DNA from: Staphylococcus sp. 17KM0847
Lineage (GTDB): Bacteria; Bacillota; Bacilli; Staphylococcales; Staphylococcaceae
Reading direction: 5' to 3'
Length of the DNA stretch: 64,000 bases
NCBI RefSeq assembly: GCF_013463155.1
Contig: NZ_CP040781.1
Span: forward strand, 1,302,001 to 1,366,000
Part shown: one piece after another, positions 50,569 to 60,963 of the stretch
Numbering within the stretch: the stretch's first letter is position 1
How the letters are laid out: the number at the start of each line of letters is the position of its first letter
Position numbers and translations under genes: made by a program
The notes under the pieces: generated by a model
Seen by the model: only the letters and a program-made list of their open reading frames with translations
The model's database searches: none
Told to the model about the DNA's origin: nothing

Positions 50569-50644
50569 AGTTAAGAGAATATATTCATGCCCAAGTAGAC
50601 CATAATCAAATCTTGACATTATCTGTTTTGGGGTATAAAAAATA

Positions 50645-50700
50645 GAGGAAACGGACTGAAAGCTCATTTTTACAAAAAGCTTTCGTAGTCTCGCTTCCTC
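50645..50700. terminator. Bidirectional terminator between yfkAB and thioesterase
   Basis: Long imperfect hairpin with outer arms GAGGAA/TTCCTC and inner AAAGCT/AGCTTT, flanked by TTTTATTTTT on the plus strand and T-rich sequence on the minus strand. Confidence 0.8.
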
Positions 50701-50716
50701 TTTTATTTTTATGGCT

Positions 50717-51241
50717 TTAATGCTGCTGGTCATTAATCTCTGATAAAAACTGAATTGTTCTTTTACTTTCTTCACGACGTTCTTTGCGTCTTTTTACACG
50801 TGCTTCTGCCGTTTCATGGAACCAGCGCTCAATATCATTTTCCGGATATACTTCAGCCACTGGTGTTGGTTTCCCTGACTCATCTAATGCAACAAATGTC
50901 AAAAAGCTTAAAGCTGCAAGTTGATGTTTACCTGTATATATATCTTCTATCATGATTTGTACACATACTTCCATAGATGATGTTCCAGAATATGACACCA
51001 TGGCAATATAAGTGATGATATCACCATTTTTAATCGGTAATAAAAAGTCCACTGAATCTGTTGAAGCAGTTACTACTGTATTATTTGCATGTTTCATGGC
51101 ACAAATTGCAGCAATTTCATCGATATTTGCCATTAATGTCCCACCAAACAATGTACCTAAATGGTTTGTGTCTTGTGGAAACACCTGACGCGATTTGTAT
51201 GTTTTCGAGTCTTGCATTGATTTCTTATTATGCTCTGTCAT
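50717..51241 (-). CDS. Acyl-CoA thioesterase, hotdog family (YkhA-like)
   Basis: A 174-residue hotdog-fold acyl-CoA hydrolase. The core shows VFPQDTNHLGTLFGGTLMANIDEIAAICAMKH, with the N-H-x-G-x-x-F-G-G motif and the catalytic aspartate of the YciA/YkhA group, then VDFLLPIKNGDIITY and the beta strand SMEVCVQIMIED. A Lys/Arg/Glu-rich tail (about 145-165) follows. It cleaves medium- to long-chain acyl-CoA in the cytoplasm by family. The gene lies about 20 bp downstream of the aminopeptidase gene on the same strand. Confidence 0.9.
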   Translation of the reverse strand: MTEHNKKSMQDSKTYKSRQVFPQDTNHLGTLFGGTLMANIDEIAAICAMKHANNTVVTASTDSVDFLLPIKNGDIITYIAMVSYSGTSSMEVCVQIMIEDIYTGKHQLAALSFLTFVALDESGKPTPVAEVYPENDIERWFHETAEARVKRRKERREESKRTIQFLSEINDQQH

Positions 51242-51261
51242 TGTTTTAACCTCATCTATTA

Positions 51262-52494
51262 TTAGTTTGCCCAGTTTCCATTCTTAAATATAGGCTCTTC
51301 TTGACCTTCAGCAGTAATACCATATATATTCAAATCACTGCTACCAATCATAAAATCAACATGTGTTAACGAATCATTTAATCCATGTTCAGCAAGCGTT
51401 TGATCATCCATCTCTGTGCCACCCTTTATATTAAATGCATAGGCGGAACCAAGCGCAATGTGGCACGATGCATTTTCATCAAATAATGTATTGTAAAAAA
51501 TAGTGTTACGATTTGAAATGGGTGAATCATCTGGAACAAGTGCCACTTCACCTAATCGACGTGCTCCTTCGTCCGTTTGTAACAATGTACGCAATACGTC
51601 TTCACCTTGTTTGGCTTCAAAATCAACCACTACCCCTGCTTCAAATGTAAGTTTGAAACCATCAATAATTGTGCCATTATAACTCAACGGCAACGTATTA
51701 GAAACATACCCATCGACTTGATGACTATGTGGCGCTGTAAATACTTCCTCTGTCGGTATGTTTGCTACAAAGGCTTGTCCCTCTGGTGTGTAACTTGTTG
51801 GCTCTTCCCAAATATGGTTCTTAGGTAAACCCATACGTAAATCTGTACCTTTGGACACAAAATGTAACGCTTGATACGCTTTATCATTCAACCAAGCAGC
51901 CCGTTCTTTGAGTTGTTGCGTATGTACTTCCCAATTTTTAATCGGATCATTACCATCAATGCGCACAATAGCTAAAATGTCTTCTAAAAAGCAATCAAAT
52001 GCTTCTTGTGGTGATACATCTGGATATACTCTTTTCGCCCATTCAATGGAAGGATAACATGCAACTAGCCAAGGAAATGTATTTTTTTGTGACTCAACCA
52101 TATAAGGTTTAAATGCTTTTCCATAACTGAATTGTTTGGCACTTAACTTTTCTGCAGAAATACCATTCAGTAAGTCCGGATCTTCGGTAATCAATGCTAA
52201 ATTACTTGCTCCACGATGTGCATAATCCATGCGTTCTTCAACATCATACGCTTTTACATCGCTCTCAAAAAATGGAAGAGATTCATACTCATAAGCATAG
52301 CGTACTAACTGTGGGTCAGAATACTTCACACGTACATCTGATGCGCCTGCTTCATAAGCTTCTTTGACTATACGTCTTGTGAAATCAACAGCATCTACAG
52401 TCGTTCGAATAAAGACCGGTTGATCAGGTTGTACGTTCATTCCAACACGTACAAGCAAGCGTGCATATTGCTGTAACTTTTCTTCTAAAGTCAT
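51262..52494 (-). CDS. ampS: Aminopeptidase AmpS/PepS (M29 family)
   Basis: A 410-residue M29 metallo-aminopeptidase. The typical N-terminus LEEKLQQYARLLVRVGMNVQPDQPVFIRT is followed by the metal-site elements: NIPTEEVFTAPHSHQVDG (Glu and His), the second glutamate around GFKLTFEAGVVVDF, ALGSAYAF-type substitution of the GxG region, and HVDFMIGSSDLNIYG with the C-terminal His/Asp ligands. Dimeric cytoplasmic enzyme removing N-terminal residues from peptides. It is followed by the thioesterase gene and preceded by the UPF0435 gene on the same strand with short gaps, making a likely operon. Confidence 0.9.
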   Translation of the reverse strand: MTLEEKLQQYARLLVRVGMNVQPDQPVFIRTTVDAVDFTRRIVKEAYEAGASDVRVKYSDPQLVRYAYEYESLPFFESDVKAYDVEERMDYAHRGASNLALITEDPDLLNGISAEKLSAKQFSYGKAFKPYMVESQKNTFPWLVACYPSIEWAKRVYPDVSPQEAFDCFLEDILAIVRIDGNDPIKNWEVHTQQLKERAAWLNDKAYQALHFVSKGTDLRMGLPKNHIWEEPTSYTPEGQAFVANIPTEEVFTAPHSHQVDGYVSNTLPLSYNGTIIDGFKLTFEAGVVVDFEAKQGEDVLRTLLQTDEGARRLGEVALVPDDSPISNRNTIFYNTLFDENASCHIALGSAYAFNIKGGTEMDDQTLAEHGLNDSLTHVDFMIGSSDLNIYGITAEGQEEPIFKNGNWAN

Positions 52495-52521
52495 ATCTTA
52501 ATCACTCCTCTGTCTTTCTGC

Positions 52522-52728
52522 TTATGATTGGCGTAATGCACCGAGTGCCTCAGTGATGCCCGTCATTTCATGCGGTGTAAATGTCTCTTTAGATGTTACA
52601 AAGTCATAAATATCCTCAATATCTTCACGATGTTCATCCGAATATTTATCTGGATCAATTAAACCTGGATTCACTAAATTTAAACGATCTCGAATTTCTT
52701 CTATCATTGTTGCAATATCTTTTGTCAT
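52522..52728 (-). CDS. UPF0435 (DUF1128) small protein YfkK
   Basis: A 68-residue protein of the UPF0435/YfkK family: IEEIRDRLNLVNPGLIDPDKY then IYDFVTSKETFTPHEMTGITEALG, matching the family's length and block order. GTG 52737 is in frame, but GGGTG lies about 8 bases before ATG 52728, so I use the latter. Function unknown. It is divergent from ptpA, as in other Bacillales where yfkK and yfkJ (LMW phosphatase) are neighbours. Confidence 0.85.
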   Translation of the reverse strand: MTKDIATMIEEIRDRLNLVNPGLIDPDKYSDEHREDIEDIYDFVTSKETFTPHEMTGITEALGALRQS

Positions 52729-52861
52729 GTCTTTCACACCCTTTCCTCACAATATTTTAACAAAGTCACTTTATTTTGGAAAATTTTTACAAGAATCACT
52801 TTAGAATTGTTTTGAAAAAGGATAAAATGGGCATATAAACTAAGATACGGAGGATATCAAT

Positions 52862-53317
52862 ATGACAACAGTTGCATTTGTTTGTCTTGGCAATATTTGT
52901 CGCTCTCCGATGGCTGAAGCGATTATGCGCCAACGTCTTAAAGACCGTAAAATCACTCATATTAGTGTCACGTCAAGAGGTACTGGCGAATGGAATTTAG
53001 GACAGTCACCACATCAAGGTACACAAGAAATTTTAAATGCACATGAGATTCCTTTTGATGGAATCATTAGTGAATTGTTTACACCTGAAGATGACTTTGA
53101 TTATATTGTTGCAATGGATCAAAGCAATGTGGATAATATAAAACGTATCAACCCAAATTTAACAGGTCAGCTTTTTAAGTTACTTGAATTTAGTGATATG
53201 GAAGAGACTGACGTACCAGATCCATACTATACAAATAACTTTGAAGGCGTATATGACATGATACAATCATCATGTGATTACTTAATAGACTTTATCTTAA
53301 AGGACAGAAAGGGGTAA
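52862..53317 (+). CDS. ptpA: Low-molecular-weight protein tyrosine phosphatase PtpA
   Basis: A 151-residue LMW-PTP. The P-loop is C8-LGNIC-R14-S (CX5RS) in FVCLGNICRSPMAEAI, and the general-acid aspartate lies in DVPDPYY (about residue 120). Length is normal. The second P-loop cysteine, C13, may protect the active site by disulfide formation. It dephosphorylates tyrosine in the cytoplasm; in S. aureus PtpA is secreted and supports intracellular survival (known). Good ribosome binding site GGAGG. The next gene follows after 6 bp. Confidence 0.93.
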   Translation: MTTVAFVCLGNICRSPMAEAIMRQRLKDRKITHISVTSRGTGEWNLGQSPHQGTQEILNAHEIPFDGIISELFTPEDDFDYIVAMDQSNVDNIKRINPNLTGQLFKLLEFSDMEETDVPDPYYTNNFEGVYDMIQSSCDYLIDFILKDRKG

Positions 53318-53323
53318 CTCCAT

Positions 53324-53614
53324 ATGAACAACAAACTTTTACCAGGTATTTTAATTGGTGCGACAATAGGTGGCGCCGTAGCATTGATTGACTCTAAAAC
53401 ACGTCAATCTGTGAAAACATCCGTTCACAACATTAAAACAGGTCAACGTTCTCAACAACCTTCAAAAATAACAAATCTCGTTGACGAGCTAATGTACTGG
53501 AAAGATACACTCGAAGAAATTCGCCGTAATAATCCTGAATTAGAACGTTCGTTACTTGATGCTAAAGATACACTTGTTGCACGTAAAAACAATAAACAAC
53601 TTGGAAATAAATAA
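53324..53614 (+). CDS. YtxH-like small membrane-anchored protein
   Basis: A 96-residue protein. A glycine-rich N-terminal hydrophobic segment (LLPGILIGATIGGAVALID, about 4-22) resembles the YtxH-type membrane anchor. A helical, charged remainder (LVDELMYWKDTLEEIRRNN) follows. It is coupled to ptpA (6-bp gap, AAAGGGG ribosome binding site). No enzymatic motif; general stress association is known for YtxH-like proteins, but is only an inference here. Confidence 0.7.
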   Translation: MNNKLLPGILIGATIGGAVALIDSKTRQSVKTSVHNIKTGQRSQQPSKITNLVDELMYWKDTLEEIRRNNPELERSLLDAKDTLVARKNNKQLGNK

Positions 53615-53731
53615 AAGTATTGATATGACCATCAACTCTATCAATATCTATATTTCTTTTATTTATAAGTGCATATTTAGAGAGATAGAAAACTTTAAAT
53701 TCTAACCTCTCATCATTACAAATCTTTGTAC

Positions 53732-53783
53732 AGGGGTGGGTGGTGAAATCTTATATAATAGTTATGAGATTTCCTCCCACTCC
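53732..53783. other. GC-rich hairpin upstream of BrkB-family gene
   Basis: Imperfect inverted repeat: GGGGTGGGTGGTGAAATCT pairs with AGATTTCCTCCCACTCC. No T-run follows, so it may be a weak terminator after the YtxH-like gene or a structured leader. Confidence 0.4.
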
Positions 53784-53869
53784 TCTCTCTATGTTAGTAT
53801 GTTGAGGCACTAAGATATGTCATTATTGTGACTTAACCTCTTTTGACTATAAACTTAAGGAGCAAAAAT

Positions 53870-55132
53870 ATGTCGGAAAAACAACATTCATCTGAAAGCA
53901 TTGTAGAAAAAATTAAAGATAAAATACATCATGATGAAACATCTGATGACACAGAAAACAATCCCAATCGTAAAGGTGATGCCAATGGAGAGATTGAAGC
54001 AGAACATCATTATGTAAAGCCTCAGCCTTTTCAATCTAAGGAAGCACCTAAAGATAATGAAACATTTTTTGTCTCACGTATCAATAAACCCGTGAAATAC
54101 ACAGACAGACCCAACTTCTTAAAGTATTTAATTTATCGTATTGGTAAAGATGACGCTTCGGGACTTGCAGCTCAACTTGCTTATTATTTTATGTTATCGC
54201 TCTTCCCTATGCTTATCTTTATTTTGTCGCTCGTACCACTATTCAACATCGATCGAGATACATTTATTCAACAAATTTCAGACAATGCACCTGCTGATGC
54301 AGCGTCTATTATTACAAGTATCATTGACGATATTATGGGGAATGCTAACAGTGGTATTTTGTCAGTCGGTTTGATTTTAACATTATGGACTGCTTCAAAT
54401 GGTATGACAGCACTTATGAATGCCTTTAATGTTGCTTACGATGTAGAAGACAGTCGAAATTTCATTGTATCTAAACTATTATCTGTATTTTTCACTTTAG
54501 CTCTAGGTATTACGTTACCGCTTACCCTTGTCCTCTTTACATTTGGACAACAGATCGGTAACTTACTTTTTGGACCATTGGGCTTAGACGAACAAATAAG
54601 ATGGATATTCAGTTTAGTACGCACTGCCTTACCTGTCATTGCAATTTTAGTTGTATTTACTGTTCTATACACTGCCGCACCAAATGTCAAAATCAAACTA
54701 AAATCTGTCTTACCAGGTGCATTATTCGCAACAGTAGTTTGGGTGCTCGGTACACTTGCTTTTGGTTACTATGTTTCAAACTTTGGAAACTACTCTAAAA
54801 CGTATGGGAGTATTGGAGGCGTTATTGTTTTAATGCTATGGCTCTACATTACAGGTTTTATTTTAATTATTGGTGCAGAGATTAATGCAATCATACATCA
54901 GCGCAAAGTGATTAAAGGCAAGACACCAGAAGAACAGACGTACGATGAGTTAGAAGACGAACAAGACCTTGCCACAGCATATAATAACTATGGTAAAACA
55001 AATACGTCCCCTGAAAACATAAGTGTAGATCAACGAACAACTAAAGAACATACACACTATAATGCACCACCAAAGGCAACACGTGATAATGATGGGTACT
55101 CACGTAAAATCAAAACGACACGCGAAGACTAG
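53870..55132 (+). CDS. YihY/BrkB family inner-membrane protein
   Basis: A 420-residue protein. A charged N-terminal region (about 1-85; SEKQHSSESIVEKIKDK, many Glu/Asp/Lys) precedes a six-helix YihY/BrkB domain (about 90-350) containing GLAAQLAYYFMLSLFPMLIF, WTASNGMTALMNAFNVAYD and the conserved GNYSKTYGSIGGVIVLMLWLYITG. A disordered polar C-terminus follows (about 360-420). The domain's transport or envelope role is unproven. Start ATG 53870 after AAGGAG; the longer frame is not used. Confidence 0.88.
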   Translation: MSEKQHSSESIVEKIKDKIHHDETSDDTENNPNRKGDANGEIEAEHHYVKPQPFQSKEAPKDNETFFVSRINKPVKYTDRPNFLKYLIYRIGKDDASGLAAQLAYYFMLSLFPMLIFILSLVPLFNIDRDTFIQQISDNAPADAASIITSIIDDIMGNANSGILSVGLILTLWTASNGMTALMNAFNVAYDVEDSRNFIVSKLLSVFFTLALGITLPLTLVLFTFGQQIGNLLFGPLGLDEQIRWIFSLVRTALPVIAILVVFTVLYTAAPNVKIKLKSVLPGALFATVVWVLGTLAFGYYVSNFGNYSKTYGSIGGVIVLMLWLYITGFILIIGAEINAIIHQRKVIKGKTPEEQTYDELEDEQDLATAYNNYGKTNTSPENISVDQRTTKEHTHYNAPPKATRDNDGYSRKIKTTRED

Positions 55133-55337
55133 TCTATTTCATTTATTTTGACCAAGATAGAGTGAGCATAAGGAACGTATCAAATAGATAAGCCGCATAA
55201 TAGCGTGATAATCACTGACTCGATTAAAATAGACTTATACCGATTATTCTTGTTATTGTTGGAAGCGATAAAACGTTTTAATAGGCAAAGCTAGGTTCAT
55301 AAACATCATGATATAACAACATTTAGGAGGAATCACT

Positions 55338-55910
55338 ATGACATTACTAGAAGATATTCTATCTTACAATCAAACATTTGTTTCAAATAAGGAATATGAA
55401 AAATATGCAACAAGTAAAATGCCTTCTAAGCGTGCTGTTCTACTGACTTGTATGGATACGCGTTTACAAGATTTATCATCAAAAGCACTGGGTTTTAATA
55501 ATGGTGATCTTAAAGTCGTTAAAAATGCTGGAGCTACAATCAGCCATCCTTATGGTTCAACAATGCGTAGTTTACTTGTAGGGATTTATGCACTAGGTGC
55601 AGAAGAAATTATTGTAATGGGTCATAAAGATTGTGGTATGGGAAATATCAATGCAGACGATGTGATCTCAACAATGAAGCAACGTGGTATTAGCGACCAA
55701 ACGCTTAATGTGCTTGAGCATTCTGGTATTGATGTTCCAAGTTTTCTTGGTGGATTTGATGATGTCTATGAAAATGTACGACAAAATATCAAAATGATCA
55801 ATACACATCCTTTATTTGATCAGCATGTACCTGTTCATGGTCTTGTTATTGATCCTTATACTGGCGCACTAGAACTTGTCCATGATGGTTATACAACTGT
55901 GAGTAAGTAG
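55338..55910 (+). CDS. Beta-class carbonic anhydrase
   Basis: A 190-residue beta-carbonic anhydrase of the YtiB-like type, converting CO2 and bicarbonate. Zinc ligands are C38 (with D40-x-R42 in TCMDTR), H96 and C99 in MGHKDCGM; VKNAGATIS is the conserved strand after the first ligand. Length is as expected for the short bacterial class. As I recall, S. aureus lacks a carbonic anhydrase and uses the MpsAB bicarbonate system instead, so this gene may mark a different lineage. Ribosome binding site AGGAGG; monocistronic, ending in a strong bidirectional terminator. Confidence 0.9.
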   Translation: MTLLEDILSYNQTFVSNKEYEKYATSKMPSKRAVLLTCMDTRLQDLSSKALGFNNGDLKVVKNAGATISHPYGSTMRSLLVGIYALGAEEIIVMGHKDCGMGNINADDVISTMKQRGISDQTLNVLEHSGIDVPSFLGGFDDVYENVRQNIKMINTHPLFDQHVPVHGLVIDPYTGALELVHDGYTTVSK

Positions 55911-55911
55911 T

Positions 55912-55962
55912 AAAAGGCAGTACATCTCGATAGAAAATGATATCGAGATTGTACTGCCTTTT
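55912..55962. terminator. Bidirectional terminator between carbonic anhydrase and vraR
   Basis: Inverted repeat of about 21 bp (AAAAGGCAGTACATCTCGAT and complement, one mismatch) with an 8-base loop. Confidence 0.9.
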
Positions 55963-55965
55963 GTT

Positions 55966-56595
55966 CTATTCTATTAAACCATGTTGAAATGCATAAATGA
56001 CAGCTTGTGTCCTATCTTGAACTTCCAACTTACTTAAAATATTACTTACATGTGTTTTAACGGTTTTGATTGTAATATGAGAAGCACTTGCAATCTCTTG
56101 ATTAGAATAACCTTTAGCAATTAAAAGTAGAATCTCCATTTCTCTTTCGGTTAACATCTCATATAACTCCGCTCGCTGTTTCATACGGTTACGCATTTTC
56201 ACAAGTACTTCCGCTTCAAACACAGATTCACCTAAACTTGTTTTACGAATCGCTTTAGCAATATCACTTGCACTGGTTGTTTTCAAAATATAACTATCTA
56301 CACCTGCATCCAATGCACGATAGACTTCTTTATCTTCTATGTAACTTGTTAACATTACAACTTTAATATGTGGTAATGCTTTTTTTATTTGTGTCGTTGC
56401 TTCTACACCGTCCATATCAGTCATGACCAAATCCATCAAAATAACATCTGGATGTAATTCATGTGCCTTCTCAATCGCCTCTCTTCCAGAACTCCCTTCG
56501 CCTACTACTTCAATATCAACTTGAGTAGATAAATAGCTAGAAATACCAATTCGAACCATTTCATGATCATCTACAAATAATACTTTAATCGTCAT
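55966..56595 (-). CDS. vraR: Cell-wall stress response regulator VraR
   Basis: A 209-residue NarL/LuxR-type regulator. Acidic pocket D9-D10, phosphoacceptor D55 in [20 protein letters not shown] with the switch threonine/serine, and the C-terminal HTH containing [20 protein letters not shown] and [16 protein letters not shown]. It matches S. aureus VraR, which on phosphorylation activates its own operon, sgtB, pbp2 and murZ (known). Its start overlaps vraS by 11 bp. Last gene of vraUTSR. Confidence 0.95.
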   Translation of the reverse strand: MTIKVLFVDDHEMVRIGISSYLSTQVDIEVVGEGSSGREAIEKAHELHPDVILMDLVMTDMDGVEATTQIKKALPHIKVVMLTSYIEDKEVYRALDAGVDSYILKTTSASDIAKAIRKTSLGESVFEAEVLVKMRNRMKQRAELYEMLTEREMEILLLIAKGYSNQEIASASHITIKTVKTHVSNILSKLEVQDRTQAVIYAFQHGLIE

Positions 56596-57628
56596 AATGT
56601 CCCTCCTTATCTAAAGGTGCCTTTACTTCAATACGTGTGCCAGAGTCAGGTAGTGATACGATATGAAAAGTGGCACCAATTTCTGTGGCCCGCTCTCTCA
56701 TATTTTTCAAACCATAACTCTGTTCTATCTTATCATCTACATTAAAACCTACACCGTCATCTTGAATACGCAATAATAAATACCCTTCTCTATTTAATAA
56801 TTCTACACTGACTTGTGTACCATTAGCATGTCTCAACGTATTTGAAATGGCTTCTTGTGTGATACGGAATAAATGATCTTCAATCCCTTTGGGCACTTCG
56901 AATGCATCAATTTCATATATGACTTTCATCGGCACTTTACGTTGGAGATCTGTAACCAATGATTCAATCCCTTCACCTAGTGTCCTATCATTTAAACCAA
57001 TCGGTCTCAAATGCAATAATAACGCACGCATTTCTAATTGAGAATCTTGAATCATCTTCTCCAATGTCGGTATTTGCTGATTCAAAGGTGCTTCTAACTT
57101 GGTTTCTTTAATTGCAGATAACATCATACTTGCCGCAAATAACTGTTGAGATACACTATCATGTAACTCTCGTGCCAAACGTTGACGTTCATCTTCAATA
57201 ATTTTTTTCACTTTCAAATCATTCATATTATATTGTTCATTTGTTAAATTTTGTGTTTTGATACGAAGTTTATGCAGCTCTTGATTTAATGGTACTAGTG
57301 TTTGATATAAAGCAATGGTTTCATGGTATAGTTCGATTTGGTGATCATTAATACCTACCGTCTCACCTTCGATAGCACGTTCAATTTGCTCTTGTAACCA
57401 ATCATATTGTTGATTAATTTTATAAGCAATTACACTTCCTACAAGAATACACAAAAAAACGACAAGTAAATTAATAAACAAAAATACAGGCACACCAAAA
57501 ATTTGCTTATAAAACATCCCTTGAAAGAAAATAATATTAACAAAAACTTTATCTATAAAGAAAAAAGCTGTAAACATCGCATAAACAAGTATTAACATCG
57601 CGCCAATTGTACGAAAATAGTGATTCAT
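56585..57628 (-). CDS. vraS: Cell-wall stress sensor kinase VraS
   Basis: A 347-residue intramembrane-sensing histidine kinase (LiaS-like). Two membrane segments (about 10-30 and 46-68) are joined by a very short outer loop. The HisKA_3 domain has phosphoacceptor H156 in [15 protein letters not shown], the same position as in S. aureus, followed by the HATPase motifs [10 protein letters not shown] and IQDDGVGFN. It responds to wall-active antibiotics such as beta-lactams and glycopeptides (known). Its start overlaps the vraT stop by 4 bp. Confidence 0.95.
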   Translation of the reverse strand: MNHYFRTIGAMLILVYAMFTAFFFIDKVFVNIIFFQGMFYKQIFGVPVFLFINLLVVFLCILVGSVIAYKINQQYDWLQEQIERAIEGETVGINDHQIELYHETIALYQTLVPLNQELHKLRIKTQNLTNEQYNMNDLKVKKIIEDERQRLARELHDSVSQQLFAASMMLSAIKETKLEAPLNQQIPTLEKMIQDSQLEMRALLLHLRPIGLNDRTLGEGIESLVTDLQRKVPMKVIYEIDAFEVPKGIEDHLFRITQEAISNTLRHANGTQVSVELLNREGYLLLRIQDDGVGFNVDDKIEQSYGLKNMRERATEIGATFHIVSLPDSGTRIEVKAPLDKEGHYDD

Positions 57629-58326
57629 CGAAAAATCACCTCAACATCGCCAATCAAAGTAGAAACAAAGATATTCACAGTGTAACTCTCTTTTTTCTGT
57701 TCTGTGTGTAATTTAATATTTGTATTCTCCATTTTGACGCGTTGCTTATCCATTATTGTAGTACCATAAAATGCTGCTACATTGAGATTAACATTATAGT
57801 TAAGTGGTACAACAACTTGAATTTTTCCTATCAAATGTCTAATCACAACATTGTTTTGCGCTTTTAAATTAGCTGCCTTTACCATATCAACATGTATATC
57901 ACCGATGCCATGTTGAATTTGTAAGTCTTCCCACTTGTAGACATAAATCGGTGTTTTTTGTTCTCCAAGCCACTTTTGTTTGATAAAAGATTCGTGTTCC
58001 TTTACCTCATCTCCAAAAACAACTTCAAGTGGACGTCGTTTATATTTAATATAACGAAAAGCAATAATAATCATAAAAATAAATAAAATAACAAGTGTAT
58101 ATTTATTAGACAGTAAAGTAAAGGTAATCATCAAGGCCCCTAACCAAAAGCATAATAAGCCTCGTACTTTATGAAAGTATATATAACCAACATACATCAA
58201 AATACTGCCTAACAATAATACAAATAAAAAGCCAATCTTCTCAAAAAAGATATAATAAAAATTAGCGATTATCATTAGCGCAGTAAAAAGTATGAGTAGC
58301 TCAGTCGAAATATATTTTTGCGTCAT
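57625..58326 (-). CDS. vraT: VraT (YvqF/LiaF-like) membrane regulator
   Basis: A 233-residue protein. The N-terminal part has four membrane segments (about 8-30, 32-50, 54-70 and 74-92); a cytoplasmic LiaF-like domain follows (about 110-233), with the family pattern [33 protein letters not shown] and the terminal [11 protein letters not shown]. VraT is needed for VraSR signalling in S. aureus and mutations in it alter glycopeptide and beta-lactam tolerance (known). Translationally coupled to vraS. Confidence 0.92.
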   Translation of the reverse strand: MTQKYISTELLILFTALMIIANFYYIFFEKIGFLFVLLLGSILMYVGYIYFHKVRGLLCFWLGALMITFTLLSNKYTLVILFIFMIIIAFRYIKYKRRPLEVVFGDEVKEHESFIKQKWLGEQKTPIYVYKWEDLQIQHGIGDIHVDMVKAANLKAQNNVVIRHLIGKIQVVVPLNYNVNLNVAAFYGTTIMDKQRVKMENTNIKLHTEQKKESYTVNIFVSTLIGDVEVIFR

Positions 58327-58338
58327 ATTGCCACCTTT

Positions 58339-58728
58339 CTAGTATGCATTGACTAAAGATCTCAATAAGTTGCATTCACACTTCGTATACTTTTTATCTT
58401 CACCAAGTTGTGAATAATAATTCTCTAATTGGGCATACTCATTTTCTATTTTATTTAATTCTTCTTTTAAAGATGTCATCGCAACATCGTACAAGTTAGA
58501 AGCCTGATCGATGTGTCGTTCATCCATTAAGTTTATATATTTATTTTCTAACTCTATCATTCTTCTGTCAATAATCAACTGTGCTTGTGTTTTTTTGTAT
58601 TGAATATAACGCATTGTATCATCAATAGTCTGAAGTTTCACATCTAATGTCATAAGATATTGCGAAAGACCTTGTTGGTAACATTGTTTAAGAAAACGTT
58701 CAATATAAATTTTTATTAATTGTATCAT
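58339..58728 (-). CDS. vraU: VraU, first gene of the vra operon
   Basis: A 129-residue mostly helical, coiled-coil protein (KLQTIDDTMRYIQYKKTQ; EELNKIENEYAQLENYYSQLGED), ending in CECNLLRSLVNAY. There is no signal peptide or membrane segment. Its place 12 bp upstream of vraT identifies it as VraU, whose function is unclear and which is reported as dispensable for the stress response (from memory). The VraR-dependent promoter would lie to the right of 58728. Confidence 0.85.
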   Translation of the reverse strand: MIQLIKIYIERFLKQCYQQGLSQYLMTLDVKLQTIDDTMRYIQYKKTQAQLIIDRRMIELENKYINLMDERHIDQASNLYDVAMTSLKEELNKIENEYAQLENYYSQLGEDKKYTKCECNLLRSLVNAY

Positions 58729-58767
58729 AATCGTATCACCTCAAATGTTAATACCATTATAAAAAAA

Positions 58768-58796
58768 TTCCACAACCTCAGTAATAGGCTGCGGAA
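58768..58796 (-). terminator. Terminator after map
   Basis: Arms TTCCACAACCT and AGGCTGCGGAA (two wobbles), followed on the minus strand by ATTTTTTTAT. Confidence 0.82.
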
Positions 58797-58826
58797 CCAT
58801 TTTGCTTTAAGACTTAAGACTGAACT

Positions 58827-59606
<780 letters not shown>

Positions 59607-59683
59607 TTAAATTTTATACCATGCTTATTATAACAAATATTTTTTGATATACTAGAAGTAAGTACAAAACAGGAGCTATGATC

Positions 59684-60691
59684 ATGAAAGTCAAATGGTA
59701 TAAAAATCTTGTTGGCGCTCGAACGCTTAAAACAGGGCTTGCCACTTTTTTAACTGCATTATTCTGTCTCTCGCTTAACCTCAATCCTATATTTGCAATT
59801 TTATCAGCGGTAGTCACAATTGAACCTACTGTCAAAGCCTCTATTCGAAAAGGCTATAAACGTCTTCCAGCAACAGTTATGGGAGCCTTTATTGCCGTTG
59901 TCTGTACTTACATTTTTGGCGATGACTCCGCTTTTGCTTATGGATTAACTGCAACACTCACCATTGTTCTTTGTATTCGATTTAAGCTGCATCCCGGTAT
60001 TTTAGTTGCGACATTAACAGCTTTAGCTATGATTCCTGATATTCATGACAATTATATGTTTAACTTTTTTTCGCGCTTATTAACAGCCATTATCGGACTT
60101 GTTACAGCTGGATTAGTCAACTTTATTATTTTACCACCTAAATACTACGATCAAATTGAAAACCTAATTGAAACATCTGAACGTCAGATTTACTTTCTAT
60201 TTGATGAACGCATGAAAGAACTACTCATTGGTCACTTTCAATCTAAAAAAAGTGATGCGCTTGTTGAACAACTCCACACGCTCAATACAAGAATTGAAGA
60301 GTTGCTAGGTTATCAAAGAGATGAACTCAAATATCACAATGCAAAACATCGCTCTGATGAGTGGATCAGACTTCGCAAGTTAACCAATCGCGCACATGAA
60401 AATCGTCTATTACTTACACACTTATCCAATATTATCTATTTACCGCAAGATGCTATGATGTTATTTGATGATAAAGAAAAATTAGCTATCATTACTATTT
60501 CACAACGTATCGATCAGATTTTCAAATGTGGCACGTTCAAACCCGAACGTAAAGCTGCATCAACTTTAAAAAATTCTGTTAAAGGATTAGATGAATTCGA
60601 TATAAATCAAATTAAAAGCCATACCATTTATGAAATATTATTAATTTATCGTATTTTATTATTGCGTTATCACGGAAAAATAAAGAAATAA
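59684..60691 (+). CDS. Aromatic acid exporter family (ArAE/FUSC-like) protein, second paralogue
   Basis: A 335-residue relative of the triplicated gene at 35946. The N-terminal membrane domain (about 8-150) reads LVGARTLKTGLATFLTALFCL, TIEPTVKASIRKGYKRLP and VNFIILPPKYYDQIE. A helical cytoplasmic C-terminus follows (about 150-335; ERMKELLIGHF, NTRIEELLGYQRDELKYH). The start at ATG 59684 is 9 bases from AGGAG; the ATG at 59678 is too close. Substrate unknown. Unlike its paralogue it has a single, undisturbed 5' end, so it is a useful internal comparison. Followed by a good terminator. Confidence 0.85.
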   Translation: MKVKWYKNLVGARTLKTGLATFLTALFCLSLNLNPIFAILSAVVTIEPTVKASIRKGYKRLPATVMGAFIAVVCTYIFGDDSAFAYGLTATLTIVLCIRFKLHPGILVATLTALAMIPDIHDNYMFNFFSRLLTAIIGLVTAGLVNFIILPPKYYDQIENLIETSERQIYFLFDERMKELLIGHFQSKKSDALVEQLHTLNTRIEELLGYQRDELKYHNAKHRSDEWIRLRKLTNRAHENRLLLTHLSNIIYLPQDAMMLFDDKEKLAIITISQRIDQIFKCGTFKPERKAASTLKNSVKGLDEFDINQIKSHTIYEILLIYRILLLRYHGKIKK

Positions 60692-60712
60692 GCACAATAT
60701 ACTAAAGGCTGG

Positions 60713-60745
60713 CTGACTGAAAATTTTTCTTTCAGTCAGTTTTTT
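60713..60745 (+). terminator. Terminator after ArAE paralogue
   Basis: Arms CTGACTGAAA and TTTCAGTCAG with a 7-base loop, followed by TTTTTT. Confidence 0.88.
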
Positions 60746-60818
60746 AAATGCATATATTCTCATTACTTTGAAATTCTGTCCGAACATCTAAAATACCCTT
60801 TATGAGTATATTTTATCA

Positions 60819-60846
60819 TTGACAAAAACTTATATCTAAATAAAAT
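60819..60846 (+). promoter_or_regulatory. Promoter of the bacteriocin gene
   Basis: TTGACA (60819-60824), 16-bp spacer, TAAAAT (60841-60846), about 118 bp before the start codon. The long leader may carry further control. Confidence 0.65.
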
Positions 60847-60963
60847 TAAGTTGTAAATGTTATCTATTTTCTTGCGCACTTTAACATTTATAACGAATAT
60901 ATTCGTTCAGTCATCAGAGTATTAAACGTTGAATATTCTGAATATTACGAAAGGGGTTGTGTG

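Noticed and set aside
53732..53783. Hairpin as a firm rho-independent terminator
   Set aside because: Imperfect stem and no downstream T-run, so listed only as a structured region.
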